Below are positions 1 to 11,544 of a DNA stretch of 64,000 nucleotides, one piece after another; position 1 is the stretch's first letter; each line of letters begins with the position of its first letter. The notes under the pieces are model-generated. The model had not been told where the DNA came from. It was given only the letters and a program-made list of their open reading frames with translations, and did not search any database. A program made the position numbers and the translations under genes. The stretch comes from Balamuthia mandrillaris (Eukaryota; Discosea; Longamoebia; Balamuthiidae). Where the stretch lies: assembly GCA_031835245.1 (NCBI GenBank), contig JAVKOQ010000074.1, positions 144,400 through 208,399 of the forward strand. The letters are read 5' to 3'.

Positions 1-80
1 TCCGGATTGAGCAACTTGGCCAACTTTCCTGTCCAATCTCCCACCACCTATTTGTTGTGTTTAGAAAGAGAAAGCAGAAA

Positions 81-120
<40 letters not shown>

Positions 121-1091
121 TACTCGAATGTGAACGCTGACGAAATCTTCCTCTGGAGCAGAGCTGATAGTGAAAGGATGCCACTCGTGCGGTGCAATGT
201 ATGGACAGTTGAGGAAGAGGTATTGGCCTGGCTTGTACCTGAACTTGGATTTCTTCATTTGGAGCTCTATTACTTTGGATGGATGTTGAATGGCCTGTTT
301 ATCATAATATTAGATAACATTTTAGAGAGAAGAAGCCAGAAACCGCTAGGTACCATCAAAAGAACGGTAGATTGATGACCACGCAAGATCCGGACCATCC
401 TTTCTACGAGATACGCAACAGCAGGACCAAGCACCCAAGCCCAAAAGGTGGGTGGCTCGAGGATCTCACCGGCGCCATGAGCGCACAACAAACCGTAGAA
501 TATGATGAACAGGTGGTGAGTGAACCAGAAGGCCTCAAAGTTCGGCCTTCTCACACTCTCCACCGCTGACGAGTACATCAAAATCATGCAAAAGACCACA
601 ATATGTCCTGAAAAACAGAGAGGTAAGATGACAATGAGAGAGAGAGAGAGAGAGAGAGAACAGAACAAACCTGTAATGCCAGCAATGGTAGTCCAGGCAA
701 AGTCCCAGGTGGTGGGCATTTCGCCATCAGGTTCGAGGTCGCTGTACCATGCCGTCAGGTCTCCGCGCGACTCGGGATCTTCGATATCCCAATGCTCCAA
801 CGTGTTGAAGTTCATGTAATGCGATGTACTTGAGAAAGGCATTAGTACATCGAAGAAGAAGAAAGAAGAACGAAGATGGAGAAAGACAGAAGAAACGGAG
901 AAGAGAGAAGCAATACATGTGGACTGCTGACAAAAAGGCGATGAACCAAGCTATGTTCTTGTGGAAGACGATAGCTTTGTCAACCGGAAGATACGTCCCA
1001 ATCCATGTACCCCTTATCCTGTTGTTTCGTTATTGTTATTTTTTTTATTTTAACAGAAAGCAAAGAGAGAGAGAAGAAGAAGAGAGGAGAG

Positions 1092-1171
<80 letters not shown>

Positions 1172-1221
1172 AGGGAGGAAGAGAGGAAGAGAGGAGAGAG
1201 AGACGAAGGGAGGAAGAGAAG

Positions 1222-1254
<33 letters not shown>

Positions 1255-1674
1255 CAAAGAAAGGATTGACAGAGAGGTTAGCAGAGAAGAGAATAGTTAC
1301 CAAGACAAAAAGTTACGAAGAACAGGAATAAGAATGATGGCACAGTTGAGTTTTAGGGCAGCAGCGCTGCAACGAGCTCCGATAAGCCCCCAGCTCAACA
1401 CTTTAAATACTTCATCGTCCACCACATAATAATCTGTTTCGCGTGGTGGTGGTTATTATTTTCAGGAGTTACAAAGCCAAATTACCTCAGCAACACGAGT
1501 CAAGAAACAGAGCGTACGTATAAATCGTTCGAGAATAACTGCAATGTTGGCAAGCACGTAGAGAAGAATAAATATGGCTTTGGGTCCTTCGTTGATCCAG
1601 TAGGTCTGAACGTCTTTACATGTTAGGAACCGAACCTTTGGGATTGACTTTATACAATGGAGAACGTTTCCCAT
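1..1674 (-). CDS. NADPH oxidase (gp91phox/NOX family), N-terminal and middle part, cut by the left edge
   Basis: Membrane flavocytochrome that moves electrons from NADPH across the membrane to make superoxide. The start is the ATG at 1674. Exon 1 (about 1500-1674) carries the first membrane segment after YWINEG; the next exon (about 1301-1433) holds the [19 protein letters not shown] segment typical of NOX. Later exons give a haem pair spaced H-x13-H (FHKNIAWF...VHMY, about 950-1010) and a second pair H-x12-H ([16 protein letters not shown], about 440-590). The FAD-binding motif HPFTISSAP lies at about 170-200. The last visible exon (about 1-47) continues the FAD domain, so the NADPH-binding half lies outside the window. 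No EF-hands precede the first membrane segment, so this is the calcium-insensitive NOX type. Exon ends are approximate; four introns carry CT-rich repeats in the transcript sense. Confidence 0.93.
79..115. repeat. (GA)n microsatellite in a NOX intron
   Basis: GA on the + strand, hence CT in the minus-strand NOX transcript, placed just upstream of the next 3' splice site. A shorter run of the same kind lies at about 636-660 in the preceding intron. Confidence 0.9.
1072..1255. repeat. Long GA-rich microsatellite in a NOX intron
   Basis: About 180 bases of GA, GAA and GGA units, nearly all purine on the + strand and therefore polypyrimidine in the NOX transcript. It fills most of the intron between the LRNFLSW exon and the haem-1 exon. 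Confidence 0.9.
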
Positions 1675-2128
1675 TTTTTGTTTTCTCGAAGAAGAAGAAG
1701 AAAAAAGAAAACGTGTGAACTCCTTCCCCTTCCCCTTCCTTCCTTCTTTCCTTTCAGTCCTTTTGTTCTTTTTGGGTTGGTTTTATTTTAATGACTTGGT
1801 GGGTCACCAAGGATAGAAACGAGCCACTAGACAAGACTTCCGTCCTTGGAAAGAGTCAAAAAAATGAGGAGTAACCTGAATTACATACACGAGTTACCAC
1901 TTATAATGATTATGAGTATTATCAGCGCTCTTATATTTATTGGGGCGAAAACCTCATTCTGCGCAGTTTTACTTCGTTCTCTTTCTTCCTGTTTTTTGAT
2001 TTCTGATTGGACGAGTGATCAACAACTTTGAATTTTTATTGGTCCGGAAATTTCAATTGCAATTATCTGATATTGGATTGGTGGATAAATAATAAAAAAA
2101 AGAAAAGAATGACGGAGGAGGGGCATTG
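1675..2128. promoter_or_regulatory. NOX upstream / LYS1 downstream region with several CCAAT boxes
   Basis: About 450 bases between the NOX start and the LYS1 stop, both on the minus strand. ATTGG (CCAAT on the minus strand) occurs near 2003, 2038, 2073 and 2078, i.e. 330-405 bases upstream of the NOX ATG in promoter orientation. No convincing coding exon is visible. Confidence 0.45.
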
Positions 2129-2731
2129 CTAAGAGGAAAGCTCCGCCACTTTCTTCGCAAAGAGCTCAGCAGCTCTCTCCCAGACGGCTGCCATGGGGTC
2201 TTCCGCCTCTCGGCCCTTCTCCACCCAATGCGGCAGAGCCAACAGGCTGGACAGCAGATCATCCGAGAAGTTGATGCTGCTCTCCTTCGGCACCAGCGTA
2301 GGGAGGTGATCAATCGCCACAACGTCCAACAAAGGAGATGAGGAGGAGGAGGAAGAAGCGCCTTTGCTTGGCAGCACGCGAAGAATGGGTTCGACCAGAG
2401 TGGTCTGGTCGTTGTAGATGGGCAGCGGGTTGTTGGGATTGGTGTAGTCGCAGGAGACGTCCACCACCACCGAGAGCTGTCTCGTGCCCTTCTCCTCTTC
2501 TTGCTGAATGAGGTCCATGGTGAGGAAAGGAGGTATCTTGCCCATCAGGTAGATGCAGTTCACAAAGATGTCGCACTGGAGGATCTGTGGGAAGGGGCCA
2601 CCGGCGGCCGTCTCCTCCATGTCCCAGAGAACACGCTCTCCGATGTAGTTCTTCACCTGGTCCAAAAAGTAGATAGCTCCTCCTCCACATCTTCCTTTTT
2701 TTGTTTCTTTCATTAGGAACAAGAGAGAGGA

Positions 2732-2795
<64 letters not shown>

Positions 2796-3763
2796 AGAGA
2801 AAGAGAAAGAGAAAGAGAAAGAGAAAGAGAAAGAGAAAGAGAAAGAGAAAGAGAAAGAGAAAGAGAAAGAGAAAGAGAAAGAGAACAAAAGAAGGAAGAG
2901 AGAAGGAAGGGATAGAAACGAAAGAATAGGAATGAGGATAAAACCTTTGGCACCCATGATCATGACGCGCGGCCGCTTACCGGCAACCTTCTCAGCTGCT
3001 TGCAGGGCATTCCCAACTGTCTCAGCCAATGCCTCGATGCTGCTGGCCGGTTGCAAGGCTTTCATTGGCTCCTCTCCGTGCAACTGTTGGTGAGCCCATG
3101 CCAGCCTTTTTGACGCAGAAGAAGAAAGTGACAACGGAAGAAAGATTAGTAGAAGAACAACAAAGAAGCCTAGAGGGAGAGAGATAGAAACAGGAATGAA
3201 GAAAGAAACAGGAATGAGGCATGGAGAAAGAAGAAAGGATGAGAAGTGCAGAAGAAAGATATAAGAGTAGCAGAAGGAAAGAAGACAACAGAAAAAAGCA
3301 CAGAGAGAGAAGCGTACAAGCCAACAGCACAACCCGCCAAACCAGCAGCTCGTCCAAAGGCAGCCACGCGCCTGCCCTTGTCATCCACCAGGAACTCCAG
3401 GTCCAGCAGGAGACCCGAGCCCTTCACGAACCGGGCCAAGACGTCCCGCCAGCCCGTCTGGTTCTTGAAGCAGTGCGCAAAGTAAATGTGTCGGTGAGGG
3501 AGGGGGGAGTCGTCCCCTTCCGGCAATTCCTTTACGCCAAAGATGAGGCGGGAAAGGGGGGCCTCCCGCCAGCTGCCCGCCTCGACCAGGGTGCAGCCGG
3601 CCTCCTCGTAGTCTCCGTCGGGGAAGGCCCTGTCGGGGCTGCGCTCCACAAAGATGCGGAAGAGGCCGCTGTCGAGGAGCTTCTTGGCGTTGAGGGGGGT
3701 GAGCGGGGTTCTCCTCTCGTTGAGCTTGGTTTCGGCTCTTACGTGCAATTCTACCACTACCAT
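2129..3763 (-). CDS. LYS1: Saccharopine dehydrogenase (NAD+, L-lysine-forming)
   Basis: Catalyses the last step of the alpha-aminoadipate route, saccharopine to lysine plus 2-oxoglutarate. Three exons, 3318-3763, 2945-3105 and 2129-2694, join in phase to 390 residues, close to the roughly 370 of yeast Lys1. The N-terminal part shows RAETK, GVKELPE, HIYFAHCFKNQTGW and DLEFLVDDKGRRVAAFG. The joins restore GLLAWAHQQL at intron 1 and the Rossmann motif GAKGRCGGGAI (about residues 198-208) at intron 2, which strongly supports the splice sites. The C-terminal part has FVNCIYL, VVDVSCDYTNPNNPLPIY and IDHLPTLVPKE. Intron 2 (2695-2944) is filled with GA and GAGAAA repeats. The gene is divergent from RAD17, sharing a 590-base upstream region. 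Confidence 0.95.
2736..2884. repeat. (GA)n followed by (GAGAAA)n in LYS1 intron 2
   Basis: A dinucleotide GA run of about 50 bases passes into about 16 copies of a GAGAAA hexamer. The transcript-sense strand is all pyrimidine and lies just upstream of the intron's 3' splice site at 2695. Confidence 0.93.
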
Positions 3764-4352
3764 TTTTTTTTTGTTTTGCGGGTTGGTTTTTTATGTCGTG
3801 AGAGAGAGAGCGAGCGACAAAGAAGAAAGCGTGTGGAAGCGAATGATTATTTTTTTAAAAAAAGAGAGAGAGAGAGGAAAAGGGAGGAGCGGGTTCTCCT
3901 TTTGCCTCGTTTCACTTTTTTCTTTCTTTTCTTTCTTTTGCTACCTTAATTTCAGTCGACGAATAATTTCTCCTACCTTAAATTCCATCGCATCCGTCCC
4001 TGCTGTGGAAAACGTCCGTCTCTTTTGGTTGATTTTGGCTAGACATAATTTCTTCATGTTCAGGAAAGAGCAATGTCGACAATAAATCTAAAATAGTTGT
4101 CGACAAAATTTTTAGAGGAAAGCAAAAATAAAAAGAAAGAAAGACGCAAGAGTGGGCTTGGAGCACACTCGACCCAACCTCTCTCTTGCTCCATCTCTCT
4201 CTCTTTTTGTGAAGTGTATGTATCACGTTGTTTATTTATTTCCTTGCGTTGCACACCGTCTTTGTGATGATCATGTTAAAAAACCCAATCTTTTGCTCAC
4301 TTCAAATATCTTGAAAATAGAGAGAGAGAGAAAGAGACTGGGCGTTTTTGGG
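3764..4352. promoter_or_regulatory. Shared upstream region of LYS1 (-) and RAD17 (+) with TTGTCGACAA palindrome
   Basis: This 590-base region separates two divergent genes. It holds the perfect palindrome TTGTCGACAA at 4097-4106 and a near copy, ATGTCGACAA, about 24 bases upstream. A GA run lies near 3862-3876 and CT-rich stretches near 3895-3940. No coding exon was recognised. Confidence 0.45.
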
Positions 4353-7300
4353 ATGTCGGACGAGGAAGATGTGCTCGGTTTTATGGAGATAGCGGAGATC
4401 AGAAGTACCGCCTCTGCGCGCAAGCGAAACACCTCTCCTTCTGCTTCTTCTCCGTCTTCTTCTTCGTCTCCGTCTTCTTCTTGCTCTTCTTCCTCTACTT
4501 CTCGGTCTTCTTCTTCTCGTTCTTCTTATTCTTCTTCACTTTACTCTTCCCTTTCGTCGTCGGCCTCTTCGAGTTCAGCTGTGCAACCCACAAAACACGT
4601 AATACTCTACGAAGACGACGATGACTTTCTCGGCGGACCCGATCAACCCTCCTCCTCCTCTTCTTCATCTTCGTCGTTGTCGTCATCTAAAAAACGCTCT
4701 CCAAAACCTTCTAACCATAACCACAACGACCCCGACTACTCGGACGACGTCATATTTCTCTCTGCTGCTTCGTCCTCCTCCTCTTCCTCAAGCAAAAACC
4801 AACATAGAAAGACTTCTCCTCCATCTTCTCTATCTAAAGAGCAATCGAAGACAACAACCCGGAATAAGAAAATAAAAGAAGAAGCAGAAAAAACAGCAAC
4901 GCCCAAAACGACGAAACAAAGAGCCTCCCTTTCTTCCAGGAAGAGAAGGCTTGGAGAGAACAACAGCTCAACAGCAGCAACCGACAAGAAACGAAGGACT
5001 TCGCCATCCTCAACTTCAAGCACGAAAAGAAAAAGTGTGAAACGTTCAGCGGCACCCTTGAGAGAGGGAGAAGTGATCATTTCCGAAGAGGAGGAAGAAG
5101 GAGAGGAGGAAGGAGTCGCGGAAGAAGTACACAAGAAGGCGGAAGTGGTGGATGTGGACTTTGCCGTTCAACGGCGGAGGCTACGCTTTGGCAGAATGTC
5201 AAGCTCTACTGACATTTCCTCTGGTACCATTTTCATTTGCTTGTTTGCGCGATTGTATGTGTGTGTGTATGTGGTGTGTGGTGTGTATGTTTTAGGGTTA
5301 TTGTTTTTTTTTTTTTTTGCGTCATGCTGATATCGTCAACGTAAAGACAGCACATCGACAACCAACAAACGAAGAACAAACTCAAGAGAGGCTTCATCAT
5401 CTCCATCCTCCAGTCCTCTAATCACCACCAGAACGGAACGGTTGTGGGTTGACAAATACGCCCCTCGCTCTGAGGCTGAGCTGGCTCTCTATGGCCCTAA
5501 AGTTTCTGTCGTAAGGGAGTGGTTACAACGCAGCCTTCATGACTTGCGCAAAGGCCGCCCTCAAATATCCTTTCTTCATTCCTTGCTCTTGCCTCCCTTT
5601 CCTCTTTCCTCTCTTTTCTTCCCTCCTTTCTCTTGTTTTTCTTTCGTTCTGGCGGCAGCCTTGACTTCTACATGATGAGATAACGCTGCAAAGTTGTTGT
5701 GTCTAACGGGACCGTCTGGTGGTGGCAAGACAGCTCTCGTTCGGGTATTGGCGGATGAACTTCAGTGTCCACTCATGGAATGGACGAATCCAACCTCTTG
5801 TAAATGGAGTAATGCTGAAAGTAAGTTTATTTCTTTTGTTCTCTTTTAGTATTTATTTATCTTTGACACGTTCGTAGATAGATTATCGGTGAGTTACACA
5901 CCTGCTCTCGAAGAGTTTCGGCGGTTCATGTTACGCAGCGAACGTTATCCATCTTTGATCACACCTTTTCCAACCTCATCGCACTCTTCTATTCCACTTT
6001 TTACTACCACCTCCTCTTCCTCTTCTTCCACAAATTCCAAGAACAGCTCCACCAGAAAAGGCAAGCAGAAACCCAACAACTCTCTAACACTCGGGTCCTT
6101 TCCTCACCACAACAACCATAACACAAAACCACAACTCTCTGGAGAGAAGATAATTCTTTTAGAAGATCTCCCTATGTTAGATAGAGAGGAATGGATCGCT
6201 GAGTTTCGTAACATCCTCCGTGACTATATCGCTCAAGGCCGGTATCCCTTGGTCTTGATCCTTAGCGACGACTCTTTGGGCAACTCTTCTTTGCGACGGC
6301 TGCTCTCCACTGACATTCTGGAAGGACCTCAAGTGGCTCAAGTCAAATGTCCGGCCATCGCTCCCACCAAGTTGACCAAAGTGTTGCGACAAATATTGGC
6401 AGCGGAATACGGACCGGAACATATACTGCCTCCTTCAACCCTTTCCTCGTTGGCGGAGAGCAGTGGTGGTGATCTTCGGCATGCCATCAATGCTCTTCAA
6501 TTCTTTTGCACAAAGAAGGGGCCTGTCTTTGCTCCAAAGTTGGAACAGCCACAGAAAAAGAGAGGTCAAAAAGCAAAAGCGAAAACAAAGTTGGACATTC
6601 TTGTGAATGGGGAAGTGGAGGAAGCACCGAGTGGACCTTCTGCTTTTATCGGAGAGTTAAGGTATTGGTTAATGTTATTGTTTGTTGTTTGTTTTTTAAG
6701 GTTTTGTTTTGGAAGAGTGCTGTTTTCTTATGAATCTCTCTCTCTCTCTCCTCTCTTGGTACAGTCGGATAGGCAGCAGAGACATCTCTCTATCACTATT
6801 TCACGCGCTTGGCAAAATCTTATTTAACAAACGTTCGTTCAAACTCTTTTTTTTTTCTCTCAACCAGGCCTAATATGTTTTTTTTTTTCAAAAAACTAGG
6901 GATACGAGCATTAACAGAGGAAGACAAGCAACGAGAAAGAAACATTCGTGGTCCCATTGTAGAACCAGACCACCCTTTCTACCGCGCTCCTCCGGAGAAT
7001 TGCTGCGAGGACGTTCTCTCTCATGTACCCGCGGAAGCTCGCCTCTTCAACGACTTTCTTCACGAGAACTACGTTCCTTTTTTCCAAGAGACAGATGATT
7101 TGGCGCTCAGCGCTGCCTATCTGTCCGATGCCGAGTTGTTGAGCTCCGATTGGCGAGACTTAGCGGTCTTAGAAGGCTATGCCGCTTCAATCGGCTCTCG
7201 CGGCATTATGTACAGCAACACATGTCCTCCTCCACAACGAGGCTTTCAACCATTGTACAAACCGCATCAGATGCAGGCCCGCATTACGCTTCGAGACAAT

Positions 7301-8078
7301 CTTGCCGAATGTCGCCAGTTGTTCACGCCTAATTCTTCTTCTTCATCTACTTATTTTCGTTCTGCTCCTTCCTCTGCATCATCGTTAAGTTTGTCTCGTG
7401 CTTCGTCGTCTTATTCTTCAGCTATCTCCACTTCTCCTTCCGGTTTGCTTTGTTCTCTACTTTTCCATTCTGTAGTTCTCTCCCTTATCGCGCTACTAAC
7501 GTTACACTCTATTTTCATTACATCAAAGGAGGGTCGGTTCCTTTTCGGACGGAGGAAAGAAGCCTTCCTCTGGTGACGGAGGTATTGCCCTATCTTCACC
7601 GGATTCGCAGCAACTGCCCACGTGCTCCTTCCGCCCCGTATCGTCGCTCTTATCCTTCACGCTCTGCTTTGCCTTCTTACTATCAACACCAGTATACGCC
7701 ACCTTTCTTGACCCATGGTACCTTCTTCTTTTCTTTCCCCCTTTTCTTTCTTGCGTTCTCTTTTAATCTTTCATTCTAATACCACTTTTTTTTGACAAAT
7801 AAACAGCACAAGAAAAGCTGTTGAGTTCGTTGTGCAGTTACTCCCGCACCCACTCCCTTCCTCACTCGGAGCACTTGGACCAAAACGAAGGCGTCACGGC
7901 TCCACAAGAAGAAAACGAAACGCCGATGCAAAACGAAGAGTCCAAAGCCGAGGAGGCAGAAGAAGAAGCACAAGAGCAAGAACAAGATGAAGCAACCTTC
8001 AAGATCCCAAAACCTCAACACCCAAACGAATATTCCTCCGCCGAAGCTCTGTTGGAGGACGACATCACCGACTTTTAA
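4353..8078 (+). CDS. RAD17: Checkpoint clamp loader RAD17
   Basis: Loads the 9-1-1 clamp at damaged DNA together with RFC2-5 in the nucleus. Eight exons (4353-5223, 5347-5564, 5685-5820, 5878-6661, 6765-6832, 6900-7442, 7529-7717, 7807-8078) join in phase to 1026 residues. The first 290 residues are a Ser-rich, probably disordered extension unlike that of shorter family members. The conserved WVDKY box is near residue 323, Walker A GPSGGGKT near 371 and a Walker-B-like ILLEDLP near 498, followed by the GGDLRHAINALQFF box of clamp loaders and GSRDISLSLFHALGKI. The tail ends in an acidic stretch, EDDITDF, like RAD17 tails that contact the clamp. Intron 2 (5565-5684) starts ATATCCTTT and ends AC, so it looks U12-type. 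The first exon boundary at 5347 has an alternative a few bases on. Confidence 0.93.
5565..5684 (+). other. U12-type AT-AC intron within RAD17
   Basis: The intron opens with ATATCCTTT, the U12 5' splice-site consensus, and has a branch-point-like CCTTGAC about 20 bases from the end. Using ATAAC as the 3' end keeps phase 0 and joins RKGRPQ to AAKLLCLTGPSGGGKT. An alternative 3' site (GCAAAG) a few bases on is also in phase. There is no GT near the 5' end that would retain the conserved WLQ...RKG segment. Confidence 0.75.
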
Positions 8079-8107
8079 ACTTTAAAAAAAAACGAGTCCA
8101 AACGACG

Positions 8108-8117
8108 TTGTCGACAG
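8108..8117. promoter_or_regulatory. TTGTCGACAG near-palindrome between RAD17 and RasGEF
   Basis: Differs by one base from the TTGTCGACAA palindrome at 4097 and 17139. It lies 30 bases after the RAD17 stop and about 190 bases before the RasGEF start. Confidence 0.35.
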
Positions 8118-8296
8118 GAATGTGTCGCTTCGCAAAGGAACAACAATTGCCTTTTTTCGGGACTACTATATACATTAAACTCAAACAAACAAAAAAAACA
8201 AGTGGAGGAGGGTGGAGCACAACAGAAACCAACAACAAAACAAAAAAGAAAACATACAAAGCAGCGAAAAAGAACAAACAAACAAACGTGGGTTCG

Positions 8297-9671
8297 ATGA
8301 TGACCACACCAACCACCATCACGTCCCCGCGAAAATCTTCTTCTCCTGAAACTCTCGGCCTACGAAGAGACTCCATAGGAGGAAACCGCGGGAACATCTC
8401 CCCGGACAAAGATGAGAACAGACGAAGACCCCTTTCGGCGAGAGAGACCTCTTCTCCACTGAAGAGGGACACGAGGCCGGTGACAGCGGGCTTCAATCGT
8501 AGATCTTCCGCCTCCGACTTGTCCGCCATCGACAGCGACAGCGGAATGGCGGTAGAAGGGGAAGGCACTTTGCCCCCTCCTTCTTTCTCATCTCCTTCAT
8601 TGAGTTCGTTTCCTTCTTCCACTTCTTTGATGGACTATAGCCAGCCACCCACTTCTCCACGCGGTTTCAACAGAAACGCGAGAGACAAACAACAGTCACA
8701 GCTACAAATTTCATCTTCCCCCTCAGGATGGGTACGAAGCGTTCCCAAAGATGAGTGGAAGTGGAAAGCGGAGGTGGAGGAGCGTCGACGCAAGATGACT
8801 GAGAAAGAGTTGGAAGATACCAGGAGACAACTGGCTAACTTGATAGCCTCACTCGACGAGCCGTTCAAATCAGATGCCAATGCCACCACCAACAACAACA
8901 GCACCAACTCTTCGGGTGGAGCAGAAAGGGGGTCAGTGCTGTCTCTTTCCAGTGGAGGTCTTCCTGGCTTTGCTGAGGTTCCAACGTTCATAAAGCAAGA
9001 CCGGGGAAACATGGCGGCAGCAGGCTCTCAGTTTGGCATGGTGATAGCGGAGTTGGATGCGATGAACGCCTCTGGGCCGTTCAGCCTCTCCGCTTTGGAG
9101 GACAAATTGGAGGTGGATGGCTATGGCATGGAATCAGAGGAAGGAGGGAGTGGCGCTCTTATTCAGGATGCTGCGAGCTCAGCGGAACAGATGGAACGGT
9201 TTGGGCATGTGCATGAGTTTAATGAAGAGGCAGAGACAAACCTTCGCTTTGATGAGAGTGGAGTGAGCGCCGCTTCGCTGACAAAGTTGGTGGAAATGAT
9301 CACACTGCCCACTAAACATGGTTTCTCTTCTTTCGCCCTCTTCACCTTTTCTATCTGTCTTCTCCACTTTCTTCTACCAGCTTTTCTAACATGTTCTCCC
9401 CACTTGAAGACCATAACTTGGTGATGGCTTTCTTTATTACATGTCGTTCGTTCACCACGCCGCGAGTAGTGCTAGAGAAACTAATTCTTAGGTTATTCTT
9501 TTTTGTTCCCTTTTCTTGCGGAGTAAACGAAACGCCAATTGACCTTAAACATATAGATATGCGGCACCTCCGCCACGCACAGGTACATGGGAAGAAAAAG
9601 ATCGGTTTACTAAAGAGCAACAACCGGTAATTCGACTTCGTGTCTGTAACGCATTGCGGTACCATGCCCGA

Positions 9672-9718
<47 letters not shown>

Positions 9719-11459
9719 TTCTCCTCTTATTGAATTGTTGGACAATAGTCATTGGATAGAAAAGCATGAGTATGGTATGTTCGCTCTTCCTTTCTGTTAT
9801 TTCTCCCTCCTCCAAAAATAGGAAGTTATTCTTAAGTTAGATGGAAAAACCTTATATCTGGATAAACAAAATAGACTTTGAGAATAAAGTTCTTCGAAAG
9901 AGGTTCCTGTGGTTCGCCCAAAACGTTGTAGAGCAGGAAAAGATGAGAGACATGCTTGCCAAAGCATTTGACAAAGCCATCCAAAAACTGAACAGAACCT
10001 ACGACAAATTACAGCTCATTGACGAACTCAACTACATCAAACGACGTCAAGAAACGATTGTTGAGGTATGGTTTATGTTCTTATTATTTTCATTTGTTGG
10101 TTTGTTCCAGAAACAAACAGAAAACTATTGCAGAAACTTAAAACATTCGAAGAAGAGCCACTGTCGAACCCTCGTGAAACCAACGCCCCCAGGCCCATGC
10201 TACCCAAGAACTTCCAAGCGAGAGAAAGGTTTTTGTTGGACTGGCACCCCACGGAGATTGCTAGGCAGATCACCCTCATCGAATTGTACATTCTTTGTTA
10301 TCTTCTTCATTGCTTCGACTTTCTTTACTCATTCTTTTCTTACGTGGTAAATCAACAACAGTGATTTGTTTCAGCGGATACAACCGAAAGAATTCTTGAA
10401 TCAAAGTTGGAACAAGCAAGGCAGAGAAGACAAGGCGCCTGGTATATGTGCCCTGATAGATAGGTTTAACGAGGTACCCACTCCACTACCTCCACTCATC
10501 GTCATCGTATTGAACTAAAAAGCTCCTTATTTTTGTTGCAGATGAGCATGCTGATGGCAACTTCCATTCTGTTGTTAGAAGATTTGGACGACAGACGAGC
10601 AATGCTCAAGAAATGGATACTAGTTGCTGAGGTTCATTCTCCCTTTTCTCGAACGAACTTTTCTCGTTTTCAACTGGACTCAACTTTTAATCACAGGAAT
10701 GTTTTACTATGAATAACTTTAATGCATTGATGGAAGTCGTGTCGGGGCTGAACGCTCCTTCATTGACAAGGCTGTCTCGAACGTGGGATGCGCTATCCTC
10801 AAAAACTAAAGATAAGTTTCGCGAGCTGACGTTGGTTACCGCCACTGAGAAAAACTTCAAAACCTTGCGAGAGCGTGTGGCTAGCGCTCCTCCTCCAAAG
10901 CTGCCTTATATTGGCACCGCTTTAGCTGACCTCACCTTCATTGAAGAAGGTGCCCTCCTCTTCTTCCTTTCTCACTAGCAACTTTATTGTTAAATATTCA
11001 CATGCGTGAACAGGCAACCCAGACTACACAGAAGAGGGGCTCATCAACTTTGCAAAGCGGCAGGTAAGTGAAATTTCGTTTTTCTGTTTTATTTCCCGAA
11101 TTACAACACGACCCCTGTGGGTTCCTTCGGAGTTTTCACGGTCCGTGACACCAAATGCTTGGTTGTCGGGGCTGTGTGGAAACTTTCATTTGTGAGTTTA
11201 CTCACTTGTGTGATTTTTAATCCATCAGCTGCTGACAACTGTGATAGTGCACATGCAAACCTACCAACAACAGCGATACAACTACATGGCTGTACCGCCA
11301 CTCAAAACCTACTTGTTGACGCATCCACTGCTGCCAGCCGAAGAATGTTATGAGCGCTCGTTGCGGTTGGAGCCCAGAAGAGTCACTGTACGAGCCAGTG
11401 AAGGCAGAAAATCCAGCGTCAATCGCAAGGGCTCAGTTCAGAATGTTCTTTCCTCGTAA
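8297..11459 (+). CDS. Ras guanine-nucleotide exchange factor (RasGEF N + CDC25 domains)
   Basis: Activates a Ras-family GTPase by nucleotide exchange at the membrane. Eleven exons (8297-9320, 9410-9491, 9557-9658, 9749-9774, 9875-10065, 10134-10285, 10362-10473, 10542-10631, 10697-10949, 11014-11063, 11229-11459) close in phase on 770 residues. The first 340 residues are Ser/Pro-rich with a coiled stretch near 150-180. The RasGEF N domain starts with FFITCRSFTTPRVVLEKLILR (about 348-367) and includes PVIRLRVCNALRHWIEKH. The catalytic domain shows DWHPTEIARQITLIEFDLFQRIQPKEFLNQSW, MLKKWILVAEECFTMNNFNALMEVVSGL and LPYIGTALADLTFIEEGNPD, all hallmarks of CDC25 domains. An ATG at 8108 is also in frame, but the upstream residues look like leader, so 8297 was chosen. 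Exon 4 is only 26 bases. Confidence 0.93.
9675..9713. repeat. (CT)n microsatellite in a RasGEF intron
   Basis: CT on the + strand, i.e. pyrimidine in the sense of the + strand RasGEF transcript, in the intron 9659-9748. Confidence 0.9.
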
Positions 11460-11544
11460 GATGTATTCATCACTGATACGAACAGAAGCGAGGAGAAGAG
11501 AGGAGAGAAGAGAGGTCGTAGGAAGAAAGAGTGATATCATTGTG

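Noticed and set aside
980-1331. Open frames of Arg/Glu or Ser/Leu within the NOX intron
   Set aside because: Translations of the GA microsatellite; the NOX exons on either side join across it.
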